Below are positions 49,404-59,462 of a DNA stretch of 64,000 bases, piece after piece. The stretch is from Aurantiochytrium sp. KH105 (lineage: Eukaryota > Sar > Bigyra > Thraustochytrida > Thraustochytriidae). Both the position numbers and the translations under genes were made by a program. The stretch lies in the NCBI GenBank assembly GCA_003116975.1, contig BGKB01000077.1:383687-447686 (forward strand). The letters are read 5' to 3'. The notes under the pieces are model-generated. The model ran no database searches. It was not told the DNA's origin and saw only the letters and a program-made list of their open reading frames with translations. Each line of letters opens with the position of its first letter. The stretch's first letter is position 1.

Positions 49404-49636
49404 TTGGCGGTTATCGTAAGTAAGCCTCAAGTTTTGTTATTGTTGATGTTGTTGTTGATGTTGACTGCGCGCAAAGAACAATGTTGTTTGCAGACAAGGA
49501 CTTCGAGAGGAAATCTAAGAAAAAGCATGAAGACAAAGAAATCTGGAATCCGAGAGGAGATCCAAGAAGAAGCTTACGGATAAAAGACAACGCTTGTAAT
49601 ACACACACAATGCGCTCGCTTTATGACTGACTGGGC

Positions 49637-51610
49637 TCAGAAATCAGAGTCACTCGAGGCTTCTTCCATCTGCGAATGGTCGACCAGGTCGTGTTCCAAG
49701 GCCCGCCGCCTCGCACGGAGTTTTTCAAGAAAGGCTTCGCGCTTTGCGTCCTGTTCAGCGTAATACTTGAGCTTCTCAGCGGAAGTCATGGCTGACGGGA
49801 CGGCGACGCTGCCCGGGTTCCCACATGAGGCTGCGCGTAAGAGGGGCGGTTTATCCTTGCGCTCGCCTTGCTGTTGTTGCACCTGAATCTGTTGCTGTTG
49901 CTGCACCTGAATCTGTTGCTGTTGCTGCTGGTGCGGCGGGCTTGCGGACCCCGAGTGGCCCGGAACGACCCTACTGTCGCTCTCGTTCGTGGCCCTTTCG
50001 TGCCCATTCGCCCCGGGTCCATGTGCATTTACATTTTGTTTTTTCTCCATTGCGGATATTTTGTCAAGACCTTGCAATAGCTTTTTCGCGGAGACGTTTT
50101 CCGGATCGCGCTTTAGCACGTCGTTGAGGCAAGTCCGTTCGAGTTCACTAATCTTGGCGGGAGAAGGATTGGCCCAACTACGCGATTCTGCCCGGGGAGA
50201 CCTGACCAGCAGAGGCTGGCCCACGCCTCTTGCGCCTCCATTGGCTTGTAGGTTCCCTGTGGCATCATCTTGCTCGATGCGAAGTCGAACAATTTCTGCG
50301 AGCTTGGCAGTCAAAAGATGCAGACGAACGATTCTAGAAATCACATCATCGTCCGGAGGAAGGTCATTGTCAACGTCAAAATTTACAAATCGTGCGCTGT
50401 GCTGCACAGAAGCGGTGCGCGGGCGAGACTCAAAAACGGCATCATCGACTTCTCTGCGTGCAACATTGAGTGCGTGCATGGCCTTGGCGAGGTTTCCCTC
50501 GTTGAGCTCCATTGCAGCGAGCAAGACACGAGCATGATTGCGCACACTTCCTTGGCTGTGCGCAGAGGACATGATGGCGAGTCTCGCACCAGAGGGGTCG
50601 CCCCCATTTAAGAGTGCCGCGGCGAGGCAGAGCTGCAGACGACTGAGCATCTTGCCGCGGCCCTCGCGCCGGATAGCGTCGCCAAAACGTACACTCGAGG
50701 AAGACTCGAGGGAACTACGGCGACGTGTGCGGGGTGACGAAGGTGGAGAGGCTACCGACAGATCAAGGGCGTGCTGGAGGCGGGCGGCGGACCTACGGAA
50801 GTTGCCCTCCTCAAACTCAAGTACGCCGAGATGAAAGTGTGGACGCCAATCTTCCTGATCGACACGTGACGCGAGTATAAGACTATGACGTGCCGCCTTG
50901 GTTTCCCCTGCCTCGAGCAAGGCTGTTCCGAGGCGAAGAATGTTTTCAAAGGAGCTTTCCACTGTACAAGCTAACTTTGCGAGCGCAAGATTTCGTGCGG
51001 CGTCTCCAGAGGCTGCCCCGAATGCAAGGGCTCGCGACACCAGCAGACACATTTCCTCGTCGAGTACAGAAGGGTCGCTTTGAAAAATGTTGGCGAGCCT
51101 TTCCGCGGGCTCTGCGGCGGCGGCATCGTTACGAAGTTTAGCGCAAGCAAGAAGCCAAAGCTTGTCGATGGTGATGCGCGCCTTTGCGATTTGAAGGTTT
51201 TCGAAAGCGTTGCGCGCGGCATCAACGGAAGCCTGGTAGTCTTTTGCAAGAAGAAGGGTGCGCACGAGATTGACATGCGCCTGGTCCAGATCGGGTGCGA
51301 GCTCGCACGCTTTGCGAAAGGCGGCGACGGCCTCCTCGAACTGTCGCAGTCGCTTATGTGCAGTGCCCTTTTTGAACCACGCAGGAGCACTGTCAGGATC
51401 TTTATGCAGCGCGCGGTCAAAGCACGCCAGGCCTTCCTCGACCCTGTCGAGGCCTACGAGCGTGGCGCCGCGCTGCACGAGGTACCCGGGTTTGCGCTGC
51501 ACACGAGGGTGCGCCTTTTGCGCGCGGTTGTACTCGCGCAGGGCCTCCCCGAACTTGCCCAGGCTCCGCAGCCGGTTCGCCTCGTCGAGCGCGGCCTGCG
51601 CGGCCTCCAT
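49637..51610 (-). CDS. TPR-repeat protein
   Basis: 657 residues, single exon, ATG at 51610. The N-terminal 130 residues are typical TPRs: ALDEANRLRSLGKFGEALREYNRAQ, shown by the A..L..LG.. EA...Y pattern, then VEEGLACFDRALHKDPDSAPAWF and FEEAVAAFRKACELAPDLDQAH. Further TPR-like helices continue to about residue 400. The C-terminal third is Gln/Ser/Pro-rich and contains two Q-rich repeats near residues 570-590, followed by a basic helical segment (KYYAEQDAKREAFLEKLRARRRALE) and an acidic end. TPRs mediate protein-protein contacts; no enzyme activity is visible. The closest functional class (bacterial-like, TTC or O-GlcNAc-associated) cannot be set from this sequence. It converges with the myosin gene, 233 bp apart. 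Confidence 0.85.
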   Translation of the reverse strand: MEAAQAALDEANRLRSLGKFGEALREYNRAQKAHPRVQRKPGYLVQRGATLVGLDRVEEGLACFDRALHKDPDSAPAWFKKGTAHKRLRQFEEAVAAFRKACELAPDLDQAHVNLVRTLLLAKDYQASVDAARNAFENLQIAKARITIDKLWLLACAKLRNDAAAAEPAERLANIFQSDPSVLDEEMCLLVSRALAFGAASGDAARNLALAKLACTVESSFENILRLGTALLEAGETKAARHSLILASRVDQEDWRPHFHLGVLEFEEGNFRRSAARLQHALDLSVASPPSSPRTRRRSSLESSSSVRFGDAIRREGRGKMLSRLQLCLAAALLNGGDPSGARLAIMSSAHSQGSVRNHARVLLAAMELNEGNLAKAMHALNVARREVDDAVFESRPRTASVQHSARFVNFDVDNDLPPDDDVISRIVRLHLLTAKLAEIVRLRIEQDDATGNLQANGGARGVGQPLLVRSPRAESRSWANPSPAKISELERTCLNDVLKRDPENVSAKKLLQGLDKISAMEKKQNVNAHGPGANGHERATNESDSRVVPGHSGSASPPHQQQQQQIQVQQQQQIQVQQQQGERKDKPPLLRAASCGNPGSVAVPSAMTSAEKLKYYAEQDAKREAFLEKLRARRRALEHDLVDHSQMEEASSDSDF

Positions 51611-52051
51611 GGATGCTCCCGCGCCGGGATCGCGCTCTCTCGCGGAGAGGCCCCGCGCGGCCCCGCGACCCGAGGTAGGCTACGCTGTATGCGCCGCGCT
51701 GCACTGCGCTGCGCTGCAACGCCTGCGCCCCCAGGGCACGCTTGAGGTCTGGTCTCCTCACTCACCTTCGTGCACTTGCTCGCACACTGGGCAAAAGGCC
51801 CATTCCGCACTTGCGGGCTCACCATTCTTCACTTGGCGGAGGCGCCCTCCACGTGGGTTGTGCTTGTGCGATTGCACGCGCAGAACAAGCAGAGCAGAGC
51901 GCCATTAGTCGCGCGAGGACGGACGCCGACGAGAGGGCGACGCGCGAGCGAGCGCGCGTCTCTGGTCCGCGCTTCGCGGCGAGCGTACGCACGGCTGTCA
52001 GTCTCGGCGCGACAAGGTTTCTTCGCCTCGCGGGCCACGCCACGATCCAAG
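51611..52051. other. Divergent promoter between the TPR and DUF4833-like genes
   Basis: 441 bp. The plus-strand frame is open from 51770 but has poor composition. A GCGCTGCACTGCGCTGCGCTGC patch lies at about 51698-51720. No gene is recognised. Confidence 0.45.
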
Positions 52052-53134
52052 ATGGCGCCAGCAAGGAAGGCATGGACGGTGGCGCAGGTGCGCGGCATGC
52101 TCGCGTTTGGGGACGGGACTGTGGCCAAACCGCCGCCGGGAGAGGCAGCGGCGGCCGCGCCGCAGGTCGAGGGCTTTCAGCGTGCGCTAGAAGACCTAGC
52201 CAACGATCCGGAAAAGTATCTGCACCCGGACGGCCAAAGGGGTGCGCTCGAGGTGGATCTCAAGGCGCCGAGCGACCGCGAGGCCGCGATCATGCTGACG
52301 CAAATGGTCCGCGGCGTCTCGCGATGGAAACCCTCGCTCGTCCCGAGCAAACTCGACGAGAAGACGTTTTACTCGAACTTTCTGAGCCATCTGGTCCAGC
52401 TTGCCAACGACCACTTTAGTGATGAGCGGAACTTGGAAGCTTTTTACGCTGCTGACGATCTCGAGGCCGGGCAGCGCGAGCCGGGCGTTTCTGTGGAGCT
52501 CAAGGAATTCAAAACGGAAAACCGCGGAGAGAGCGTGAATGTAAGCTCTGGAACTGGGACTCCTGCGGCAGTTGCAACGCCTTCGGCAAGTTGTTCTACG
52601 TCTGTAGCGACGTCGGCAAGCGCCGGGTCGGCACGTTTTTCCAGCGAGACTGCCCCGGCGGGCACGCAGGGATCTGAGATGTTTCTCGATGTGTTTCTGA
52701 AGAAGAATGTGCTGTTTTACGTGTCGAAGAGCGAAAATCACAATGTTGTGGTGTACGAGGCAAACCTCGACGGCTCGGGAGCTCTCGACCCAGTGAACCC
52801 GGTGAATGTTTACTGGATTTTGTACGCGCGCCAACCCTGCGTGGAGGAGGGCTTGACGATCTTGGAACGGAATACGGCGTATGGTTCCACATGCAAGCCC
52901 GTGGCTTCGCGGCCAGGTCACTTTGAGATGACCCTCTCTGCGATCAAGACCAAGTCGATTGAAGTTTGGGTCGACGAAGCTGGCGCACTCCATGCGCAGA
53001 CTGAAATTTCTGGAAAGATGGACGAGCTTCTTCGTGTGTCTGTGCAGTCGTCGACCAACTGGCTGAACTTGCCCAAGGTTGATTACATTGACCTTGTCGG
53101 CGCGGCAAGCACGGAGCGTCTGGACAACAAGTGA
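52052..53134 (+). CDS. DUF4833-like protein
   Basis: 360 residues from the ATG at 52052 (CCAAGATGG). The N-terminal half is Ala/Asp/Glu-rich (EGFQRALEDLANDPEKYLHP) with a helical block FYSNFLSHLVQLANDHF, then a Ser/Thr/Ala-rich linker (about 165-205). The C-terminal 150 residues contain the pattern FYVSKSENHNVVVYEANL, then DPVNPVNVYWILYARQ and FEMTLSAIKTKSIEVW. This resembles the DUF4833 family (secreted or cytosolic, unknown function, found in bacteria and eukaryotes), in which the core reads N-x-N-x-V-Y .. P-V-x-V-x-W. The N-terminal half is not part of that family. I see no signal peptide. The role is unknown. Confidence 0.68.
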   Translation: MAPARKAWTVAQVRGMLAFGDGTVAKPPPGEAAAAAPQVEGFQRALEDLANDPEKYLHPDGQRGALEVDLKAPSDREAAIMLTQMVRGVSRWKPSLVPSKLDEKTFYSNFLSHLVQLANDHFSDERNLEAFYAADDLEAGQREPGVSVELKEFKTENRGESVNVSSGTGTPAAVATPSASCSTSVATSASAGSARFSSETAPAGTQGSEMFLDVFLKKNVLFYVSKSENHNVVVYEANLDGSGALDPVNPVNVYWILYARQPCVEEGLTILERNTAYGSTCKPVASRPGHFEMTLSAIKTKSIEVWVDEAGALHAQTEISGKMDELLRVSVQSSTNWLNLPKVDYIDLVGAASTERLDNK

Positions 53135-53460
53135 AACTTAATTATCTCACATGAAAAAGTTTATTCCCTGATGTCAGTGTTGCATGTAGACCACTACTAG
53201 GCCCAGGGCTTTTGACCTATACATTTTTGGTTTTAGGCTCAAGCTACGATGGTTTATATTTTTTTATAAAAAAGAATCTATTTCCTTTGACTGTGACAGC
53301 GACGCGCGCCTCGGGCGCACAGAGCCGACTGAAGATTTGCTCAACTCTGTCGTGCGGCAGCGAGTTTTCATCGGCCCGGAAGAAACACTCCGATGACCGA
53401 CCTTGAACGAGTTGATGACGGATTGGGCATCTGAAAAGAACCGCGATGTTCAGCGATCCA
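53135..53460. other. Convergent spacer after the DUF4833-like gene
   Basis: 326 bp between two convergent gene ends. It contains an AT-rich stretch with TTTTTTTATAAAAAAG at about 53258-53273. No coding region. Confidence 0.5.
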
Positions 53461-54548
53461 CTACATGAGAGCGCAGGCGGACGAGGACTGTTTCCTCATC
53501 ATGGCTCTTCTCTTGGCTTCCATCTCACGCACGACGAAACTAAGATCGCCCCACTGTCCGCTCTTTTTGAACCCTTCAAAGTCCTGCTGCTTGAGCTGGA
53601 CGAGAAGCGACGCGAGGAGCTTGTCGTACATGTCCAAAGGAGGCTTCTTCCGCGCCAAGAGTCCTCCAACTTCGTGACGCACAATTGACTCGGCAGAAAC
53701 TTCTTCTGGACATCCGGGCTGGAGAAAGCTAAAGTAGATTGCAAAGGCTCGGTCCTGAGACTCTTCCGGACCTGCACTGGCATCGTTCCAGCGCGCTTTG
53801 TAATCTTGGATTTGCATGACGCACTTGAGGTTCTCGCCGCAATGCTGCTTTTCGAGGTAATCGAGAAAAACTTTGGAGAGGTCACGATCCTCGATGATCT
53901 CCTCAAAGGAAAAGTCATACGGCTTTGATGTGTCGAAGCCAATATCGCGGTCCAAAATACTTTTGCGCTTTACCGCGACGGTTTCGAGGTAGGGTCGTAC
54001 AGGATTATCAACGCGCTCCTTCATGTCTGCGAAAAACTCGCTCTTGCGAAAGCGTGGGAAAATGTCTCGCTCGACGGTGAGCTTTGGATTGTCCGTGTAT
54101 GGGAAGAACATGTCGCGCGAATACATTTCTGGTTTTCCTTCCTTTGCCATTACCTCTGTGTACTCGTCTGAAGTGAGGCAGATTTGCATTTCGGCCTTGT
54201 TCTCATCGATATAGGTATCAAAGATCTTTTGCACTTCTTCGTCGAGCGTGCCCTTGCGCTCGTACGAGACAAAGTGTTCACGAAAAGTGAGTTCTGCCTG
54301 CAGGAAGGCCAGGCTTTCCGAGCTGTACTGCGAGTCTGCATACTCGCGCAGGAAACTGGTGAGTACACGCGACCTGAGAATGGTCGAGAGACGCGCGGTC
54401 TGCATGTCAAGGTCTGTGTAATTTGCGAGCGTGCCGCGTTGCGTTTCATGATGGATGTCAGAGCTTTTGATGTCAGGTGGTCAATTCTTTCTTTTATTTG
54501 TCAGTGCGACGTACCTGTCAGTGCCGTGGCGAGCACCAGCGAACCCAT
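53461..54548 (-). CDS. Double RGS-domain protein (two exons)
   Basis: Exon 1 is 54515-54548 and exon 2 is 53461-54413; the 101-bp intron is 54414-54514. The product is 328 residues and starts MGSLVLATALT|DLDMQTARLS. Two RGS-like domains follow. The first (about 20-145) has FLREYADSQYSSESLAFL, then FDTYIDENK, and ends FRKSEFF. The second (about 180-295) has VFLDYLEKQHCGENLKCV, IYFSFLQPG and a closing MYDKLLASLLVQL. RGS domains speed GTP hydrolysis by G-alpha subunits. The second domain lacks some usual contact residues, so one copy may be structural. The first ATG in exon 2 (54405) would remove only 14 residues, so the spliced start is favoured but not required. The last residues are basic. 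Confidence 0.85.
54414..54514 (-). other. Intron of the RGS gene
   Basis: 101 bp, donor GTACGT, acceptor TACACAG, with CTGAC candidates for the branch site. Removing it joins an in-frame exon 1 that begins with an ATG. Confidence 0.75.
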
Positions 54549-54619
54549 GGTCTTTGCCGCTTTCGCCCGAAAGCGGCTGCGCTTCCTCGCTCAGTCCTTT
54601 GTTCGCTGGCTTGTTTGCT

Positions 54620-54672
54620 CGTTCGTTCGTTCGGTCGGTCGTTCGGTCGGTCGGTCGGTCGGTCGGTCGGTG
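54620..54672. repeat. (CGTT/CGGT)n tandem repeat
   Basis: Tetranucleotide run GTTCGTTCGGTCGGTC, about 70 bases upstream of the RGS gene start. Confidence 0.85.
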
Positions 54673-55134
54673 ATGAATCCAGCTGCCAATCTGTCTGTCG
54701 GCGAGCCTGCTGCTTGCTGGCAGCGAGCCCGTCCGCTCGCGAGTCAGCCAGCCAGCCAGCCTGCCAGCCAGCCAGCCTGCCAGCTGAGCCCGACGATGCC
54801 GTCTGCAGCTAGGTTTCCTGCTTGCCTGCCTGCCTGGCTGCCTGCCTGGCCGTCCGTCTGCCTCCCGCGCGGCCGAGCAGGCGCGCAGGCGCGCAAGAGC
54901 AAGTCGCCAGCGCTGGCGGCCGCCGCAGAGTTTGCTGCGGCGCCAGGTCTGCTGCGCGGCTTACTTATTGGACTCCGCGGCGCTCTCAGGATGGATCCGT
55001 TCCCAAGCTGGAACTTTGGGTTCGTGTTGGATGGAGGCTTGCACTGTGGATGGACTTCTTCTCTTATAAACTCGCCTCCCTCCGCCGCGCGAAGCCGCCG
55101 CCGTGCCATCGTTACGGCGCGCACCAGCAGAAGC

Positions 55135-55171
55135 TGCCAGCTGCCAGCTGCCAGCTGCCAGCTGCCAGCTA
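55135..55171. repeat. (CAGCTGC)n tandem repeat
   Basis: Five perfect 7-bp units; CAGCTG is also a palindrome and an E-box-type word. Confidence 0.85.
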
Positions 55172-56832
55172 GGTGCAGGCGGCGCGGCGCGGCGAGGCCT
55201 GGCTTGGCGTGGACGCGCCCGGCCGAGAGGCGCGGCTCAAAAGGGGACAGCGAGACGATGGGGGTGTGCGCGGCCAGCGAGCTGTCTGCACTGTCTGACT
55301 ATACGGGAAGGGAAGGAGGACGTGTTCGTACGAAGTCCGTGCGCGCGAAGTACGCGTGCGCACGGCGATGGCTCGAGCTGCACCGCGCGGGGAAGGCGCA
55401 GGGTGGATGGATGGATGGATGGACGGCGCACGGCGGGTGCCGACCTCGGGCCCGTCGCGAATGACGCCGCGCGATCATCATACGAGAGAGACGCGTCGCA
55501 GTGGGAGCTGAGCAGAGCGGGAGGACGCGAGCGTCCCAGTCGCAAAGCGGCTGTAGCTAGCTCGCTCATGCACGGCCTTCGCGCCGGTGTCGACGCCGGA
55601 GCAGCCGCAGCCGCAGCCACGCCAGCCGCGGCGAGCGAGCGTGTTGCCGCCGCGGGGCCGTTGAGGCTGGCGCGAGGCGGTGGCGCATGCCACGCCGTGC
55701 AGCAGGTGGATGGCCTAGGCCGAGCGGTGCAGGGCTTGCTTTTCTTGCGCAAGCCTGCCTCGCAGAGCGCAGCCCGCTGGCAGCTTTAGCGGACTCCTGC
55801 TGCTGACGGGCTGCCGACGCGAGATCGACGTCGCACGTGCTGTGCTGCGCTGGCTGCGCTGCGCTGTGCTGTGCTGGTGCGTGCACAACGAGCCACGCCG
55901 GGCCAGAAAGGAAAGCAGAGGAAAGGAGAGGCAAGACAGAAGGGAGGAAGTAAGGGAGGCAGGCGGGCGGAAAAGGATGGAAGAAAGAAGGCCAGAAAGG
56001 AAGGACGGAGGGCGGGAAAGAACGACAAGCCAGCCAAGACAAAATTGGCTGCCAGATGGAAAAACAAAGTATAAGCAACCGTGACCGCGCGTCTGGTTGA
56101 TCGTCTGCCCTAACAAGAACCGCCAGGTCGCGACCGTGCCAGAAAGCGAAGCAATGACGGAGTGGCATAGTTTTAGTATATCCATCCTACTACTGTAGGT
56201 AGTATCCGCGCAACCCACCCAACGGATAACTCCTTCCGCCCGCGCCCGTTTCGCCGATTCCGCCGAGGGCGCGGGGCCGGCGGCAGGAAGGGCGGGGCGC
56301 CGGGGAAACCGGGTGAACCAGGCGCGCGAAGGCCGGAACGAAGAGCGGACTTGGCGAGAGAGAGACAGAGCGAGGCGGAGCGGACTCGCGAGGGACGCGA
56401 GCGCGGACTGGGCGAGGCGAGGCCTCTCCCTCCCGCTCCCGCGTTCGCTCGCTCCGAGCCGCACGCTGGTGGTGCTGGCGCTGGTGCCGGTGCCTCGCGC
56501 GGCCGCTTCGTGCGAGCGAGCGAGCGAGCGTGCTTCCGTTCCGCCGGGGAGGGAGAGGAATGAGGCGTTTGGGGCTGCGCCGAGGAGGGAGTGACGCGGA
56601 AAAGAGGCAGGTAATAAAGGGGGAAAAGAGAGAGAGAAAGAAAGAAAGAAAGAAGGAAAGGACAGACAGACTGGGCCTGCTCGAGGCAGACAGAACCCGG
56701 AGCGGGCGCGCGAGAGCAGCAGGCAGAGCGAGGCGGAGACGGCGAGCGGCCGGAGAGGAGAGGAGAGGAGAAGCCGCAGAAGACGCAGCGGGGGCCGTCG
56801 CGGACGAGAGGGCGAGCTTGAATTGAAGCATT

Positions 56833-56935
56833 GGTTTGAATTCCAACTGGCTTGAATTCAAATTGGTTTGAATTCAAATCGGTTTGAATTCAAATTGGTT
56901 TGAATCACATTGGTTTGAAACATCGGTTTGAAAAA
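56833..56935. repeat. TTGGTTTGAATTCAAA repeat
   Basis: Six to seven degenerate units of about 15 bp (GGTTTGAATTCAAAT) in a stretch that is AT-rich within a GC-rich region. The core AATTCAAATT is shared with 34626-34684. Confidence 0.85.
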
Positions 56936-57250
56936 AGCAGAGTCTCTGGCAGACAGGAGAGAGCAACAGTCCGCCAACAAAGCGCGACCTCGAGGAGCCG
57001 CGGCCGCACGCCTGCCCGCGCTTGCTCAGGGTCGGCTCGGCCTCGCGACGGCGGTGCGCGCGGGCCCCGCGCCGGAGGCGGAGCTCGCGAAAGCGCGTGC
57101 GCGCGAGGCAGCGAGCACACGCGAGGAGAGAACGAGCTGCGCATCGATCGACCGGGCGGACCGGGCCATGCGCAGCGCGAGGGTGTCTTGAAGAAAGAAA
57201 ACGAAAGGCAACTCGCGGGCGAGCGGCTGGCGCGGCTTCGACGCGCGCGA

Positions 57251-57279
57251 CGCCCGCCCGCCCGCCCGCCCGCCCGCCC
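57251..57279. repeat. (CCCG)n microsatellite
   Basis: Seven CCCG units in noncoding DNA. Confidence 0.9.
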
Positions 57280-57477
57280 AAACGATCTCTCGCGAGCGCG
57301 AGCGCAGGCGCGGATCGGCAAGCGAGCGAGCGAAGAAGAAGTAGAAAAGCCTGCACTGGGTGGGCTCCGCTCCTGGGCTAGCAAGCTAGCGAGAAGGAGC
57401 ACGGGCTTTTTCTTTCTCTCTCTCTCTTTCTCTGTTTCTCTGAGAGTCTAGGCTTGCTGGCGTTTTGTACAGGCTAG

Positions 57478-57505
57478 GAAAGCAAAGCAAAGCAAAGCAA
57501 AGCAA
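57478..57505. repeat. (AAAGC)n microsatellite
   Basis: Five perfect AAAGC units about 310 bases upstream of the His/Gln-rich gene. Confidence 0.9.
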
Positions 57506-57818
57506 ATCAGGCCAAACCAAGTGGCTGGGCGAGACCCAGCGAGAACCGGGCACAGCGACAAAAAGAGACAGGTGTGGAGCAGGAGGCAGGGCCGCGGCGG
57601 CGAGACGCGGTCGGCCCGCGTGCTGCCCCGTTTCCCCCTTCTCCTCCTCCTCGTGTGTCGTCTCGCGCGTGAGCTGCGCGTGCGTGCTGTGTCGTTAGAT
57701 TGATTGACTTGCGTTGGTTGATTGATAGGTTGCTTGCTTCTCGCTTGCTTGCTCGCTCGCCTCGTGTGCTTTGCGTGCTTTGCGTGCCTGTGTACGTGCT
57801 CGTTCGCTCGCAAGTAGT

Positions 57819-59462
57819 ATGGCTGTAAACGCGGACGACGAACTGGCGCGACTCGTGCTCCGATTCAGACGGAAACGACGGTGGACGCGACTCACGGACC
57901 TGCGGCCAGACAGCCTCGACGCTTCCTCGTGGCGCCAAGCCACCTCTCTGTTGCGCGCAGGACCCTTGGTCAGCCAGACACTCGACGACGGCTGTGTGGT
58001 CGCCGCAGACACCAGTGCAGCAGGCGTCTCTGCAGAAGAAGGCCCGTTGGCCGTTCTACACAAAGACCATGACGTATTCTATGTCGACGAGCGCTCTGCC
58101 TGGTCGACGCAAATACACGCGAAGATGATGAACGAATTGGAGGCTCAACAAGGTAAGCTTGCTGAGCCCGACGAGCGCGATCGACAGGCTGTCGCGGACT
58201 TTCATCGCCTCGTGACGGTGATGCAATCCTCCGCAGTCTTTGAAAACCTTGCAGGAAAACCTATTGGCGAGTGGATTGGCGTCCAAGACCAGGAAAACGA
58301 TCGACTCGTCTTCCTGCGACAAAGGTCGCTTCTCGACCTGCCTCGTGGGGACGCCTTTCAAGACATATCCGTCGTGCTTCGGCTCGATACCTTTAAAGTT
58401 GAGGTCTTTCGGTTTGCACAGACACTGAAAATTCCCGACTTTCCGACGCAGGCGCGAACGCGGGAAGATCTCATTGACGTCCTCTCGCGCGCATCCAAGT
58501 TAATGATTTGCCAGGGCGACGGCTTCTCCCATCCACAGTATGCGATGAAAAAGGCTGAAACCTTTGGCGAAATGCCCGAGGCCTGCCAGACGCGCTTGCA
58601 CGACCTCACGTGCGGGCAGCGCATCGTGGTCGGTGGTGGATTCACGGGCAATACCGTTTCACGTGCCGTAGAGATGGGAATGAATCCTGCCACCGGCGGA
58701 AGCGCGCATCTTGTTCGCTCCAAAAACTGTCAGCTCGCCTTTGACCCGGTGTCGAAAAGAGCGCGTCGCTGTGGACCCTGCCAAAAAATGCTCAAAAAGC
58801 TCTCGGTCGACGAAAAGTCTCTGCAGGAGACTGTCACGTCGCAGCGGGTCAGCAAGTTTACGCCAGTGAACTCGATGTCACGTCAGGAGCTCAAGCTTCG
58901 CGTTTTGGAACTCTCCGGGGAGAAGAAGGTCATGCAGCGCAAGCGTCCCAAGCTGTCTTCGAACGCAGACATGATGATTCCAAATCCTAACGCAGACGAG
59001 GTCGACTCCACAAAGGACGAACACCATCTTGGTCACGAGAGCCACTTGCATCATGCTGTTCCTACACTTCACTCGCACCATGCGCCTGCCCATCAGCCTC
59101 CTCATGCCCAGCATGTTGGACAGTCGCAGCAGGTTCCCTCCCAATTGCATCATTCACAGCAACACCCACACGGTTTGGCGCCGCATCCATCACACGCACA
59201 TCACCTCTCTCACGCCCACGAGCACCTCACGCATACGGAGCACCCACCGCCAATCACATCGCAACAGCTGAGTCGCTATGCGAGCCACCAGCACGTAGAC
59301 ATGGTTGTTCAGCAGCAGCAGCAGGCACAACAACAACAACAACAACATGGTATGTCAGTAAACCCAGATGGCTCGCGCAGCTCAGTAGACTCGCCTTCCC
59401 TTGACCAGCACCAGAGGCAACAAATGCAACGCACGCTTCCGCACCAGCATGGGCACTATTAA
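57819..59462 (+). CDS. Unrecognised protein with His/Gln-rich C-terminus
   Basis: 547 residues from the ATG at 57819; the frame is open to 57771. The first 330 residues look like a globular domain (YVDERSAWSTQIHAKMMNEL, ISVVLRLDTFKVEVFRFAQT). They include a segment with one clear C-x-x-C (KNCQLAFDPVSKRARRCGPCQK), which could bind zinc together with the preceding Cys. Cys-pair segments of this general kind occur in transposon-derived proteins, but I cannot claim homology. Residues about 390-547 are rich in His, Gln and Pro, with a long CAG/CAA run (59310-59345). This end is probably disordered. A nuclear regulator is possible. Coding is convincing because of the length, codon bias and the sensible break into globular and disordered parts. 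The function is unknown. Confidence 0.7.
   Translation: MAVNADDELARLVLRFRRKRRWTRLTDLRPDSLDASSWRQATSLLRAGPLVSQTLDDGCVVAADTSAAGVSAEEGPLAVLHKDHDVFYVDERSAWSTQIHAKMMNELEAQQGKLAEPDERDRQAVADFHRLVTVMQSSAVFENLAGKPIGEWIGVQDQENDRLVFLRQRSLLDLPRGDAFQDISVVLRLDTFKVEVFRFAQTLKIPDFPTQARTREDLIDVLSRASKLMICQGDGFSHPQYAMKKAETFGEMPEACQTRLHDLTCGQRIVVGGGFTGNTVSRAVEMGMNPATGGSAHLVRSKNCQLAFDPVSKRARRCGPCQKMLKKLSVDEKSLQETVTSQRVSKFTPVNSMSRQELKLRVLELSGEKKVMQRKRPKLSSNADMMIPNPNADEVDSTKDEHHLGHESHLHHAVPTLHSHHAPAHQPPHAQHVGQSQQVPSQLHHSQQHPHGLAPHPSHAHHLSHAHEHLTHTEHPPPITSQQLSRYASHQHVDMVVQQQQQAQQQQQQHGMSVNPDGSRSSVDSPSLDQHQRQQMQRTLPHQHGHY

Larger units (their letters stand above)
54549..57818. other. Large repeat-rich gene-free region
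   Basis: 3.3 kb between divergent genes. Tracts include CGGT at 54620-54672, CAGC/CTGC at 54742-54850, CAGCTGC at 55135-55171, GGAT at 55405-55422, AATTCAAATTGG at 56833-56935, CCCG at 57251-57279 and CAAAG at 57478-57505. The many long open frames on both strands follow from high GC content and few stops. None has family similarity or balanced composition. Confidence 0.6.

Noticed and set aside
54184..55464. 426-codon plus-strand open frame
   Set aside because: Crosses the RGS gene antisense and several microsatellites. Composition is repeat-derived.
55566..57451. Several 150-250 codon frames on both strands
   Set aside because: All are Arg/Ser/Pro/Ala-rich in GC-rich noncoding DNA and mutually overlapping, with none resembling a family.
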